A program made the position numbers and the translations under genes. The notes beneath the pieces were generated by a model. The model saw only the letters and a list, made by a program, of their open reading frames with translations. It did no database searches and was not told where the DNA came from. Shown here piece after piece: positions 24,757 through 33,249 of a stretch of 64,000 nt of DNA. Within the stretch, counting starts at the first letter, position 1. Every line of letters begins with the position of its first letter. The DNA comes from Comamonas sp. NLF-1-9 (GTDB lineage Bacteria; Pseudomonadota; Gammaproteobacteria; Burkholderiales; Burkholderiaceae_C), in NCBI RefSeq assembly GCF_019195435.1, contig NZ_CP078069.1, positions 2,418,001 through 2,482,000 of the forward strand. Direction: 5' to 3'.

Positions 24757-25386
24757 TCACCCTGCGGCCACCGTGGCCAGCACCCCGGCCTCAAAGCCAA
24801 ACACATCCACCACGCGCACGCGCACCCGGCGTGGGCCGCCTTTGGCCGGCACCGTGAGCACGGCCTGCGCCAGCACGCGTAGCGCGCCGCCGTCGTTGGC
24901 GGCCAAACGCGACATCTTGCCCCGGTAGTCTTGCCAGACCGAGCGAAACACCTGCCCGTCGTAATCCGGGTCCACCGCCCGGTATTCGATCAGCGCCAGC
25001 GGCTCGGCATTGGCCACGGCCTGCAGTTTTTGGCGGTAGGCGTCGTCCAGGTTGATCGCCTCGGGCGAGAGCAGCACAGAGTTCTTCAGCCGCACCGTCA
25101 GCGTTTCCCGGTTTTCCTCCCTCTCCCCCTGGGAGAGAGCGGAGGCGAGGGCCACGCGCTCGATGGGGCGCAGCGTCAGCTACTGCAGGCTGGAAAAACG
25201 CACCTGCCCGCGCCGCTTGTCCACACTGTTGCCCTTTTTGCGCAGGCGGTCGAGCAGGTCGGACGGAATCAGCAGCACCTCCAGCCGGACGTCGTGCAGT
25301 GCGCCGCAGCGGGAGGTGATTCTGACGTTTGCCAAGGCCCATGCCGCGTCGGCGCAAGCCTTGCCGGGCAAGCAGCAGCCGGGCAA
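24757..25386 (-). pseudogene. C-terminal remnant of a DNA methyltransferase or helicase subunit
   Basis: Read from about 25386 to 24757 in one minus-strand frame, interrupted by a TAG at 25180-25182 (between RFSSLQ and LTLRPIERV). Recognisable pieces are LIPSDLLDRLRKKG, LLSPEAINLDDAYRQKLQAV, VFRSVWQDYRGKMSRL and the C-terminal RVRVRVVDVFGFEAG. This resembles the C-terminal part of large adenine-specific methylases (type III Mod-like). A CTCTCCC-type repeat (25116-25153) is inserted in it and translated as SALSQGERE. No start or catalytic domain remains. Confidence 0.55.
25116..25153. repeat. CTCTCCC/GGGAGAG palindromic repeat, copy 1
   Basis: CCTCCCTCTCCCCCTGGGAG followed by AGAGCGGAGGCGAGGGCC. 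CTCTCCC and GGGAGAG form an inverted repeat. The same type of element occurs twice in the pxpB-pxpC linker (49377 and 49579). It gives the protein string ALSQGERE here, a familiar artefact of this repeat in proteobacterial annotations. Confidence 0.75.
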
Positions 25387-25436
25387 ATAGGGCAGATCCG
25401 GTGTTGCTGGACACCGTGTCGCATCTGCTGCAAAAA

Positions 25437-25482
25437 CGCCCCTGGCGCAATACCGGCAGGCGCTAGCAGCTATCGATAACAG
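25437..25482 (-). repeat. Dispersed AGCTGCTGGCGC repeat, copy H
   Basis: On the minus strand: TATCGATAGCTGCTAGCGCC followed by TGCCGGTATTGCGCCAGGGG. It lies at the upstream edge of the methyltransferase/helicase remnant, mirroring copy D at the other edge of the locus. Confidence 0.65.
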
Positions 25483-25539
25483 AGCGGCTATTCTTGCGTA
25501 ACCGGACTGGCATGGGGTCAGGCGCAGCGTATTGCGCGC

Positions 25540-26778
25540 TCAGGCCTGCGGCCGGGTGCGCGGCCAGCTCGGGCGGCGGCCGGTGAGCTGGCTCACGATG
25601 GCGGCCTTGAGCGGCGGGAAATTCTGCGAGGCGCTGAGCACCGCGCGGCGCAGCAGGCGGGCGGGGGGGCGCTCGTCGGTGTACAGGCGCACGATGGCGT
25701 TGGTGCCGGCAAACAGCGGCCAGGCGTGCAGGCGGTGGCGGCGTTCGTAGCGTGTCAGTGGCCAGCGGCTGCCGATGTCCAGGCCGCGCCGGCGCGCGAG
25801 GCTGAGCGCCTCCACGAGTGTGCGCACGCCCGACAGCCCGATGTTGAAGCCGTGCGCGGTGACCGGGTGCGTGCCCACCGCAGCGTCGCCCGCCAGCGCG
25901 CAGCGCAGGCCGGCAAAGTGCTGCGCCCAGACGGCGACCAGCGGGTAGCTGATGCGCTCGCTTACGAGCTGCATGGCGCCCAGGCGGTGCTGAAACTGCG
26001 CGGCAATGCGCGCGGCGTAGTCCTCGGGGGGCAGTGCCAGCAGCGACTGCGCGTGCGCGCCGTCTACCGTGACCACGGCGGAGATCAGGTGCTCGCCCTG
26101 CTGCGGGTCGGCGGGCAGCGGCAGGATGGCCAGCGTGCTGTGGTGGTCAAAGCATTCGTGGGTGATTTCGCCGTGGTCTTTTTCCACGCGCATGCGGCAG
26201 ACGATGACGCTGCGGCCAAAGTCGTGCATCGACGCGCCGATGCCGAGCATGCGGCGCACGCCGGAAAAGCGGCTGTCGGCGGCAACCAGCAGCGGTGCCT
26301 GCACGCTGAAAGTGCGCTCGCCCTGGATGAAGTCCACGCGCGCCTGGGCTGCGTCGGTCTGCACCTGCTGCACGCGCGCCTCGGTGACCAGCTCTATGCC
26401 GGCGGTGGTCGAGGCCAGTTCCCAGGCGCTGCGGCGCAGCGCATGGTTGGGCACGATCCAGCCGAGGTTGTCCGCGCCGGTGCCGCCCGCATGCAGATGC
26501 ATCGGCCGGTGGCGGCCCACGGCGGCGTTGTGCACCTGCGCTTCGCGCAGCAACCCGACTTCATGCGCCGCCAGCCGCTGCCAGCTGCCCAGTTGCATGA
26601 GCAGCGCGCGGCTCGGGTGGGTGAGCGCAATCTCGCGCCCGTCAAACGCCGGGTTGGCCAGCGCCTGGGCGGGCTGCTGCTCCAGCACGGTGCTGGAAAA
26701 GCCCGCGCGGGCGAGGGCGAGAGACAGCGTCAGGCCGACGGGGCCTGCGCCGACGATGAGGACATCACTGTGCTGCAT
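25540..26778 (-). CDS. ubiM: FAD-dependent ubiquinone-pathway hydroxylase, UbiM-like
   Basis: 412 residues from the ATG at 26778. N-terminal FAD-binding DVLIVGAGPVGLTLSLALAR, then NPAFDGREIALTHPSRALL, a segment typical of UbiM, and the second FAD motif ALAGDAAVGTHPVTAHGFNI (GDAA-x-x-HP). Family members (UbiH/UbiF/UbiM) hydroxylate the ubiquinone ring using O2 and NAD(P)H; UbiM replaces several of them in some beta-proteobacteria. UbiH-type or aromatic monooxygenase function is the alternative. Confidence 0.8.
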   Translation of the reverse strand: MQHSDVLIVGAGPVGLTLSLALARAGFSSTVLEQQPAQALANPAFDGREIALTHPSRALLMQLGSWQRLAAHEVGLLREAQVHNAAVGRHRPMHLHAGGTGADNLGWIVPNHALRRSAWELASTTAGIELVTEARVQQVQTDAAQARVDFIQGERTFSVQAPLLVAADSRFSGVRRMLGIGASMHDFGRSVIVCRMRVEKDHGEITHECFDHHSTLAILPLPADPQQGEHLISAVVTVDGAHAQSLLALPPEDYAARIAAQFQHRLGAMQLVSERISYPLVAVWAQHFAGLRCALAGDAAVGTHPVTAHGFNIGLSGVRTLVEALSLARRRGLDIGSRWPLTRYERRHRLHAWPLFAGTNAIVRLYTDERPPARLLRRAVLSASQNFPPLKAAIVSQLTGRRPSWPRTRPQA

Positions 26779-26798
26779 GGCGGACTGGCTTGCGCTAA

Positions 26799-26960
26799 GG
26801 CAACGCTGAACAAACCCCTCGCGCGTCGCGCATCCCGGCCTGCGGCGTTTCTCCGGCCTTGCAAATCCTCGCAATAGCTTCGGCTATTGCTGCGGTTTGC
26901 GCCTTGCAGCCCATCCCCAGGCTGGGCGCGCGCCATCACGGGGGCTTGTTCAGCGTTGCC
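26799..26960. mobile_element. MITE-like element with 20-bp terminal inverted repeats
   Basis: The left end GGCAACGCTGAACAAACCCC (26799-26818) and the right end (26941-26960, GGGGCTTGTTCAGCGTTGCC) are inverted repeats matching at 19 of 20 positions. Inside, GCAATAGC and GCTATTGC (26871-26890) form a perfect 8-bp stem with a TTCG loop, extended by GCAAA/TTTGC. There is no open frame for a transposase in 162 bp, so it is a non-autonomous element. No convincing target duplication is seen. It lies between the ubiM-like and fumarylacetoacetase genes. Confidence 0.8.
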
Positions 26961-27018
26961 GTAAAGCCCTGATTGTGACCCCTCGGGCGCAAGCGCGCCC
27001 GAGCCGCTGCCGACTGGG

Positions 27019-28332
27019 CTAGCCCAACGCCGCCAGCAGCGTGCCCTGGCATTCACCAAAGCCGATGCGCGCGGCGCCCGGCGCCTCGCACCAGCCGCGC
27101 AGGATGACGGTGTCGCCGTCCTGCAGAAAGCCGCGCTGCTCCCCGCCGCCGATGTCTACGGGTTTTTGCCCGCCGTGGGCCAGCTCGATCAGGGCGCCGG
27201 CCTCGCCCGCGCCCGGGCCGGAGATGGTGCCCGTGCCTATCAGGTCGCCCGGTTGCATCTGGCAGCCGCCCGCCGCGTGGTGGGTGAGCATCTGCGCCGC
27301 CGTCCAGTACTGGTGGCGAAAGCTGGTGCCTGACAGGCGTGCCGGAGCGCGCCCGGCCTGGCGCGCGGCTTCGCTGTGCAGCAGCACTTCAAGCCGGATG
27401 TCGATCGCGCCGTGCTCGCGGTTGGCCGGCGCGTCCAGATAGGGCAGCGGCTGCACGTCGTCCGCGGCGCGCGTCCAGGGCAGGCGGTAGGGCGCGAGCG
27501 CGTCCATGGTGACGATCCAGGGCGAGACGGTGGTGGCAAAGTTCTTGGCGTGAAAGGGCCCGAGCGGCTGCATCTCCCAGACCTGGATGTCGCGCGCCGA
27601 CCAGTCGTTGAGCAGGCTGATGCCAAACAGATGCTGCTCGGCCTGCGCCAGCGCAATCGGCTGGCCCGGCGCGTTGCCCGGCCCGACCCACAGACCGAGC
27701 TCGCATTCATAGTCCATCGCCGCGCAGGGCGCGAACACCGGGGTGCGCTCGCCGCGCGGCAGGTACTGGCCGTGCGGGCGGCGAAAGCGCTGGCCGCTCA
27801 CGCCCAGCGTGGACACGCGCCCGTGGTAGGCCTGGGGCAGCCAGCGGAAGTTGGGCGTGACGTCGGCCTCGGGGTACATGATGCGCATGCAATTGCGCGC
27901 ATGGTCCAGCGAGGTATAGAAGTCGGTGTAGTCGCCTACCTGCGCGGGCAGCGCGTATTCCACGTCTTGCAGCGCCAGCATGCAGGTGCGCAGCGTGGTC
28001 TGCTGCGGCGCGCCCTCGCGCAGCAGGGCAAACAACGCATGGCGCAGCGCGCGCCAGGCCGTGGGGCCGGCGGCCATGAAGGCGTTGAGCGTGGGCTGCG
28101 CGGCCGCTTGCAGTGCGGGCGCGACCTCGGCGCCGACCATGCCGGTGGCGGCCAGCGCCGCCAGGTCCAGCGCCTGGTCGCCTATGGCCACTGCGCCGCG
28201 AAACGCCTGGCGGCTGTCGCGCGGGCGCAGCAGCGCAAACGGCAGGTTCTGCAGCGGGAAGTCGCAGCCGGCTTCATTGGCCGCGGCAAGCCAGCTGCGG
28301 GCGGCGGGGTCGTGCGTGTGCTCCAGGGGCAT
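27019..28332 (-). CDS. fahA: Fumarylacetoacetase
   Basis: 437 residues from the ATG at 28332. N-terminal FAA_hydrolase_N part (FPLQNLPFALLRP) and the catalytic domain with DYTDFYTSLDHARN, VFAPCAAMDYECELGLWVG (metal-binding Glu residues), LLNDWSARDIQVWE and GDLIGTGTISGPG. The enzyme splits fumarylacetoacetate into fumarate and acetoacetate at the end of homogentisate/tyrosine catabolism. hmgA, often adjacent in other genomes, is not in the window. Acetoacetyl-CoA synthetase is encoded 5.7 kb away in the same cluster and could use the acetoacetate. Confidence 0.92.
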   Translation of the reverse strand: MPLEHTHDPAARSWLAAANEAGCDFPLQNLPFALLRPRDSRQAFRGAVAIGDQALDLAALAATGMVGAEVAPALQAAAQPTLNAFMAAGPTAWRALRHALFALLREGAPQQTTLRTCMLALQDVEYALPAQVGDYTDFYTSLDHARNCMRIMYPEADVTPNFRWLPQAYHGRVSTLGVSGQRFRRPHGQYLPRGERTPVFAPCAAMDYECELGLWVGPGNAPGQPIALAQAEQHLFGISLLNDWSARDIQVWEMQPLGPFHAKNFATTVSPWIVTMDALAPYRLPWTRAADDVQPLPYLDAPANREHGAIDIRLEVLLHSEAARQAGRAPARLSGTSFRHQYWTAAQMLTHHAAGGCQMQPGDLIGTGTISGPGAGEAGALIELAHGGQKPVDIGGGEQRGFLQDGDTVILRGWCEAPGAARIGFGECQGTLLAALG

Positions 28333-28339
28333 GGGAAGT

Positions 28340-28400
28340 ATCAAAATAATAGCTGGTAGCGCTTGATGAATAAGGATTTAGGCCGGGTTTGGCTTGAAAG
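28340..28400 (+). repeat. Dispersed AGCTGCTGGCGC repeat, copy E
   Basis: ATCAAAATAATAGCTGGTAG followed by CGCTTGATGAATAAGGATTT and a degenerate end. It fills the 72-bp gap between the cyclase and fumarylacetoacetase genes, upstream of the latter's start codon. Confidence 0.65.
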
Positions 28401-28404
28401 CTGC

Positions 28405-29214
28405 TCACAGCGAGGCGGCCATCAGCGCATCGTCGAAGATGGCCACGGCGCGCGTCCAGCCGGCCGATGCGCCGCGAATCTTGTGCGGAAAGCAGCTGAT
28501 GTAGAAGCCGTGCGCAGGCAGCGCTTCCAGGTTGTGCAGCTTTTCCAGGTGGCAGTAGCCGATGTCGCGCCCGGCCTTGTGGCCTTCCCAGATCAGGCCG
28601 GCGTCGCGGCTTTCGGCGTATTTTTCGGCGGTGTAGACGAAGGGCGCGTCCCAGCTCCAGGCGTCGGTGCCGGTCAGGCGCACGCCGCGCTCCAGCAAAT
28701 ACATCGTCGCCTCATAGCCCATGCCGCAGCCGGCGTTCACGTAGTCGTCGTGGCCGTAGCGCCCGCCCGCGCGGGTGTTGACGACGACGATCTCCAGCGG
28801 CGTGAGGCGGTGGCCGATGCGCTTGAGCTCGGCCTCCACGTCGGCGGCGGTGACGACGTAGCCGTCCTCCATGTGGCGAAAGTCCAGCTTCACGCCGGGC
28901 TGAAAGCACCACTCCAGCGGCACCTCGTCGATGGTCCAGGCCTTCTTCTTGTCGCCCAGCGCCTTGTCCATGGTGCTGTGAAAGTGGTAAGGCGCGTCCA
29001 GGTGGGTGCCGTTGTGCGTCGACAGTTGCACCATCTCGACGGCCCAGACCTCGCCGTCGGGCAGGTCCTCCTGCTTGAGGCCTGGGAAGAACGGCGCCAT
29101 CTGCGCAAACGAGTTCTGGTGGTTGAAGTACTGGATCCGCGGCGCAAAGGCGGGCGGGTCGGAGATGACGTCGTTTTCCAGATAAATCGACAGATCGACG
29201 AATTTGCGTGCCAT
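28405..29214 (-). CDS. Cyclase-family (kynurenine formamidase-like) hydrolase
   Basis: 269 residues from the ATG at 29214. The metal-binding signature THNGTHLDAPYHF (HxGTHxDxPxH) and the later VVVNTRAGGRYG and TGTDAWSWDAPF are characteristic of PF04199 cyclases, which hydrolyse amides, lactones or cyclic intermediates. It starts one base after the stop of the SMP-30 gene, so it is in the same operon. A lactonase plus a cyclase/hydrolase plus fumarylacetoacetase suggests ring-derived acids as substrates, but the exact compound is unknown. Confidence 0.85.
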   Translation of the reverse strand: MARKFVDLSIYLENDVISDPPAFAPRIQYFNHQNSFAQMAPFFPGLKQEDLPDGEVWAVEMVQLSTHNGTHLDAPYHFHSTMDKALGDKKKAWTIDEVPLEWCFQPGVKLDFRHMEDGYVVTAADVEAELKRIGHRLTPLEIVVVNTRAGGRYGHDDYVNAGCGMGYEATMYLLERGVRLTGTDAWSWDAPFVYTAEKYAESRDAGLIWEGHKAGRDIGYCHLEKLHNLEALPAHGFYISCFPHKIRGASAGWTRAVAIFDDALMAASL

Positions 29215-29215
29215 C

Positions 29216-30262
29216 TCAGGAGCTCCTTTGTTTCCAGTGGACCATGGGCAGCCCGGCCACGGGCGAGGTGAAATAGGGAATCGTCGTGCCCATGAGGCTG
29301 CCGACGTAAACGGTGCAGAGGTCGGGCCCGCCGAAGGTGATGCTGGCCATCCACGGCGCAAGCGTGCCGCGCGCGGCCAGCATGGCCTCGGCGGTGACGG
29401 TGCCGGCGGCCATGCGTTCGAGCAGGTTTTTTGACGCGGCCGGGTCGCCATCGTCGAGCAGCAGCAGCTTGTCGCCCTCGGGCGTGAGCGCGATGAGCTG
29501 ATCGACCATCACCAGCGTGCACCAGAGGTTGCCAAAGGCGTCGAACGCGATGCCGTCCGGATAGCCGCCCAGGTGGCTCGGGCCGAAGACCTCGCGCTCG
29601 GTCAGTTGCACGCCTTGCGCGCCCTCGATCAGGCGCATGCGCGTGATGCGCGGGCCGGTGGTCTCGGCGATGTAGAGCCATTCTTCGCGCGCATCGAGCC
29701 GGATCTCGTTGGTGAAGTAAAAACCCTCGGCCACGACGCGCAGCACGCCGCGCTCGAGCACCGCGATGTAGCCGTCGCGCACGCGCGAGCTGGCCGCCTG
29801 CGTCCAGGGGTTCACGCGCGTGGAGACGGTGATCCAGACGCGGTCGCGGCTGTCGCGCAGCACGAAGTTGACCTTGCCTATGGGCTGGCCGTCGATCGCA
29901 TCGAACAGCACGCGGGTTTCGCCGCCGCGCGTCATCACTTCCAGGCAGTCGGTGCCGAAGTTGCTGATCAGGATGTCGCCGTTGGCGGCAAACGCCAGGC
30001 CGTTGGGCAGGGTGCCGCTGGTGAACTTGTGCTCCAGCTCGGCGCTGCTGGCGGCGGTGTCGGCAAAGCGCGGGTCGGCATGCTGGCCGATGAAGCGCTG
30101 GCTGCCGTCGGCGGCGATGCGCGTGACGCCGCCGCGCGCGTCCGCCGCCCACAGCGTGCCGTCGGCTTCGGCCAGGATGCATTCGGGGCGTTGCAAGTCC
30201 TGTCCTATGGTCTTGATCTGGTTGCGTTCGACGGTAAAGCCGCGCAGGGGGTTGCTTGCCAT
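29216..30262 (-). CDS. SMP-30/gluconolactonase-like protein
   Basis: 348 residues with beta-propeller repeats: LQRPECILAEADGTLWAADA, NGLAFAANGDILISNFGTD, TNEIRLDAREEWLYIAETTG (split EIRLDAREEWLYIAE), GYPDGIAFDAFGNLWC. The Glu/Asn/Asp metal ligands of SMP-30 lactonases are represented in PECI, TNEI and PDGIAFD. These calcium- or zinc-dependent enzymes open sugar or other lactones. Its ATG is 2 bp after the stop of the TRAP large subunit, so it belongs to the operon. Confidence 0.88.
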   Translation of the reverse strand: MASNPLRGFTVERNQIKTIGQDLQRPECILAEADGTLWAADARGGVTRIAADGSQRFIGQHADPRFADTAASSAELEHKFTSGTLPNGLAFAANGDILISNFGTDCLEVMTRGGETRVLFDAIDGQPIGKVNFVLRDSRDRVWITVSTRVNPWTQAASSRVRDGYIAVLERGVLRVVAEGFYFTNEIRLDAREEWLYIAETTGPRITRMRLIEGAQGVQLTEREVFGPSHLGGYPDGIAFDAFGNLWCTLVMVDQLIALTPEGDKLLLLDDGDPAASKNLLERMAAGTVTAEAMLAARGTLAPWMASITFGGPDLCTVYVGSLMGTTIPYFTSPVAGLPMVHWKQRSS

Positions 30263-30264
30263 GG

Positions 30265-31596
30265 TCAGCCTCCAGGGGTCTTGAGCAGCATCAGCGAAAG
30301 CTGCGGCACGAAGATCAGCAGCAGCAGCACGGCTACCATCATCAGGGTGAAGGGCGCGGTGCCGCGAAAGATGTCTCCCAGCGTGATGCGCTGGTCTTGC
30401 AGCGTGCTCTTGATGACGAAGACCGACAGGCCAAACGGCGGCGTGAGCAGGCCGATTTCGACCGCGACGACGGTGACGACGCCAAACCAGATCAGGTTCA
30501 GCCCGAGCTGCTCGGCAATCGGCAGCATCAGCGGCAGCATGATGAGCAGGATGGACGACGAATCGATGATGGTGCCCAGCAGCACGCAGAACACCACGTA
30601 GACGATGAGAAAGCCCGTCGGCCCCATGCCGAGTTGCGTCATCCACTCGACGAGGAACTGCGGCATGCCCGACATCGCCAGCATGCGCGTGTAGATGGTG
30701 GCGCAGATGATGAGAAAGCTCACCGACACGGTGACGTGCCCGGTTTCGGTCAGCACGCTCCACAGCGACTTCCAGTTGAGCTTGCGCCGCAGCGCGGCGA
30801 TCGCCAGCGCCACTGCCGCGCCGGTAGCGCCGGCTTCGGTGGCGGTGAAAAAGCCCGCATACAGCCCGCCCAGCACCGAGGCGATCAGGAGCACGCTGGG
30901 CAGGAGCTTGAGCGCCAGCGTGCCCACGGGCATCAGCGCCTCTTGCGCCATCGGCTCGGGCGTGCCGCTTTCATACACCGTGCGCGGCCACAAGGTCGCC
31001 ATCAGCACGATGCCGATGGAATACGCGAGCGCCAGCACCAGCCCCGGCACGATGCCGGCGGTGAACAAATCGCCCACCGACTGGTTGGCCAGAAAGCCGT
31101 AGAGAATCATCAAGAGGCTGGGCGGAATCAGCATGCCCAGCACCGACGAGCCCGCCACCACGCCGACGGCAAAGCGCGGCTGGTAGCCAAAGCGCAGCAT
31201 CTCGGGCACGGCCACGCGCGTGAACACGGCGGCCGAGGCGATGGAGATGCCGGTGATCGCGGCAAACACCGCGTTGGACGCGACCGTGGCAATGCCCAGC
31301 CCACCGCGCAGGCGGCGCAGCACCTGGTTGGCGACCTCGAAGGCGTCCTTGCCGACGTCGGCGATCGCCACCAGAAAGCCGGTCAGCACGAACAGCGGCA
31401 CGACGCCGAAGATGTGGCTGGCGATCGCGTCCTGGCTGGCCTGCGCCAGCAGGTTGGCGGCGATGGTCGGGTCGCCCCGGATCAGCCAGACGCCGGCAAA
31501 CGACACCACCGCGAGCACGATGGCCACGTGCATGCCGGCCCAGATCAGGCCGAGCATGGCCAGCAGCGACAGGCTGGCGACGAGGATGGGGCTCAT
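30265..31596 (-). CDS. dctM: TRAP transporter large permease (DctM type)
   Basis: 443 residues, about twelve to thirteen hydrophobic helices. Family marks: GVVPLFVLTGFLVAIAD, SSVLGMLIPPSLLMILYGFL, FFTATEAGATGA and GLLTPPFGLSVFVIK. Forms the ion-driven membrane channel of the TRAP system with the small subunit upstream, which it overlaps by four bases. The binding protein is encoded two genes upstream. Confidence 0.93.
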   Translation of the reverse strand: MSPILVASLSLLAMLGLIWAGMHVAIVLAVVSFAGVWLIRGDPTIAANLLAQASQDAIASHIFGVVPLFVLTGFLVAIADVGKDAFEVANQVLRRLRGGLGIATVASNAVFAAITGISIASAAVFTRVAVPEMLRFGYQPRFAVGVVAGSSVLGMLIPPSLLMILYGFLANQSVGDLFTAGIVPGLVLALAYSIGIVLMATLWPRTVYESGTPEPMAQEALMPVGTLALKLLPSVLLIASVLGGLYAGFFTATEAGATGAAVALAIAALRRKLNWKSLWSVLTETGHVTVSVSFLIICATIYTRMLAMSGMPQFLVEWMTQLGMGPTGFLIVYVVFCVLLGTIIDSSSILLIMLPLMLPIAEQLGLNLIWFGVVTVVAVEIGLLTPPFGLSVFVIKSTLQDQRITLGDIFRGTAPFTLMMVAVLLLLIFVPQLSLMLLKTPGG

Positions 31597-32165
31597 GCGC
31601 GGCCCCCGCGCAGCGCCAGCGCGCGGCGCACATCGAGCCAGGCGAGCAGCACGAAGGTGAGGAGCGTGCTCACCATGCCCACCAGCATGATGAGGCGCAC
31701 CGGCCACACCGGCGCGGTGAAGTCGCCCAGGGCGCCGACGTATTCCTGGATGCGGATGGATTCGACCAGCGGCTCCCACGCGGCCCACAGGATCACCGCC
31801 ATGAGCAGCGCGCCGACCGCGTGGTAGAGCGCTTGCAGCGCCGCCGCGAGCCAGGGCGTGGTGCGCTTGAGGCGATCGAGCAGCACGTCCGCGCGCGTCA
31901 TGCGCCCTGCCGCCAGCGTGTCGGCCAATTGCAGAAAGACGATGCCGACGATGGACAGCGACACCAGCTCGGTCACGCCGCGCACCGGCGCGTCCAGCAG
32001 CTCGCGCCCGAGCACGTCGGTGTTGATCAGCAGCATCAGCGCCACGATCCACAGCGTGCCCAGCGCGTTGAGCAGCCGCGTCAGCCGCCCGAAGCCGCCG
32101 GGCAGCGACAGTCCGTAGGAATCCGCAGGCACCGCGGGCGCTGCGCTCACGCCGGGCGTGGTCAT
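31593..32165 (-). CDS. dctQ: TRAP transporter small permease (DctQ type)
   Basis: 190 residues with four hydrophobic helices; LMLLINTDVLGRELLDAPVR and ELVSLSIVGIVFLQLADTLA fit the DctQ core. Partner of the large permease. Starts 10 bp after the binding-protein stop. Confidence 0.88.
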   Translation of the reverse strand: MTTPGVSAAPAVPADSYGLSLPGGFGRLTRLLNALGTLWIVALMLLINTDVLGRELLDAPVRGVTELVSLSIVGIVFLQLADTLAAGRMTRADVLLDRLKRTTPWLAAALQALYHAVGALLMAVILWAAWEPLVESIRIQEYVGALGDFTAPVWPVRLIMLVGMVSTLLTFVLLAWLDVRRALALRGGRA

Positions 32166-32175
32166 CGTGCCTCGC

Positions 32176-33249
32176 TTACTTGGCGGCCCAGTCGCGCGCG
32201 GGGTGCGCGCCGGCTTGCTTCAGCCCATCCATGAAGCCGTTGAGCACCTGGTCGCCGGGCAGCCCCTTGGCCTGCAGGTCGGCGGCGAAGGTCTTGGCGA
32301 TCGGCGGCAGCGTGTCGGCCCAGCGCGCGCGCTCGGCGGCACTGAGCTCACTGATCTTGGCGCCGGCCTCCTGCATCTTCTTCATCAAGCCTTCGGCGGC
32401 GGCGGTCTGCGCGGCGGCAAAGCGCTGGCTGTATTCGGCGCCCACTTCGCGCATCACCTTCTGCACCTCGGGCGGCAGCTTGTCAAAGCGCTTCTTGTTG
32501 ATGGCCAGACCCCCGGCGTACTGCGCGCCGAAGTTCACCTTGGTGATGTAGGGCGCGACCTCGTGCACCTTGGCGCCCCAGGCGCCGGTAGCGAAGGTGA
32601 TCACGCCGTTGGACACGCCCGACTTGATGTCTTCGTAATAGGTGTTGAGATTGCCGGCCACGGCCACCGCGCCGGTGTCCTTGATCCAGTTGGCCGCCGG
32701 GCCGGGCGCGGTGATCTTCTTGCCCTTGAGGTCGTCGACCGACTGGATCGGGAAATTGGTCCAGATGTGGTAGGCATCCAGCGCCGCGCCGCCCAGGTAG
32801 GTCAGGTTGTTCTTGCTCCAGGCCTGGCCCATGGCCGGAATGCGCTCTTGCATGCCGTTGACCACCTGGGTGACCACGCCGATGTCGTCGGTGCCAAAGG
32901 GCGCGTAGTAGCTGACGTTCTGCGCGGGGAATCTGGCGGCCTCGAAGATGGTGCTGACAAAGCCCAGATCGGCCACGCCGTCGCCTATGCCCTTGGATTC
33001 GGCGCCGAGCTTGATCAGGGTGCCGCCCCAGGCGCGGGTCCATTCGATCTTGTGCTTGTTGCCCGCGGCCGCGAGGCGCTTGTCCACTTCGGGGATGAAG
33101 AATTCATCGACCAGCTTGACCCACAGGAACACCGGCGGATGGCCGGCGGCGGCCGTCAGGCGAATGGTCTGCTGGGCCTGCGCGGGCAGGCTCCAAGCGG
33201 CGGCGGTGGCCAGCAGCGCAGCGCTGGCGATCAGGCGTCGGGTCATCAT
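32176..33249 (-). CDS. dctP: TRAP transporter substrate-binding protein (DctP type)
   Basis: 357 residues with a Sec signal (LIASAALLATAAAWSLPAQA-Q). Mature part shows DctP features: GGTLIKLGAESKGIGDGVAD, GLAINKKRFDKLPPEVQKVM and PIQSVDDLKGKKI. It binds the substrate in the periplasm and passes it to the DctQ/M complex. The substrate is unknown; neighbours (lactonase, cyclase, fumarylacetoacetase, AACS) suggest an organic or ring-derived acid. ATG overlaps the TetR stop by four bases, so the regulator heads the operon. Confidence 0.92.
   Translation of the reverse strand: MMTRRLIASAALLATAAAWSLPAQAQQTIRLTAAAGHPPVFLWVKLVDEFFIPEVDKRLAAAGNKHKIEWTRAWGGTLIKLGAESKGIGDGVADLGFVSTIFEAARFPAQNVSYYAPFGTDDIGVVTQVVNGMQERIPAMGQAWSKNNLTYLGGAALDAYHIWTNFPIQSVDDLKGKKITAPGPAANWIKDTGAVAVAGNLNTYYEDIKSGVSNGVITFATGAWGAKVHEVAPYITKVNFGAQYAGGLAINKKRFDKLPPEVQKVMREVGAEYSQRFAAAQTAAAEGLMKKMQEAGAKISELSAAERARWADTLPPIAKTFAADLQAKGLPGDQVLNGFMDGLKQAGAHPARDWAAK

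Noticed and set aside
30256..31827. Plus-strand frame opposite the TRAP permease
   Set aside because: Antisense of clear DctM/DctQ genes, His/Asp/Arg/Gln-rich translation.
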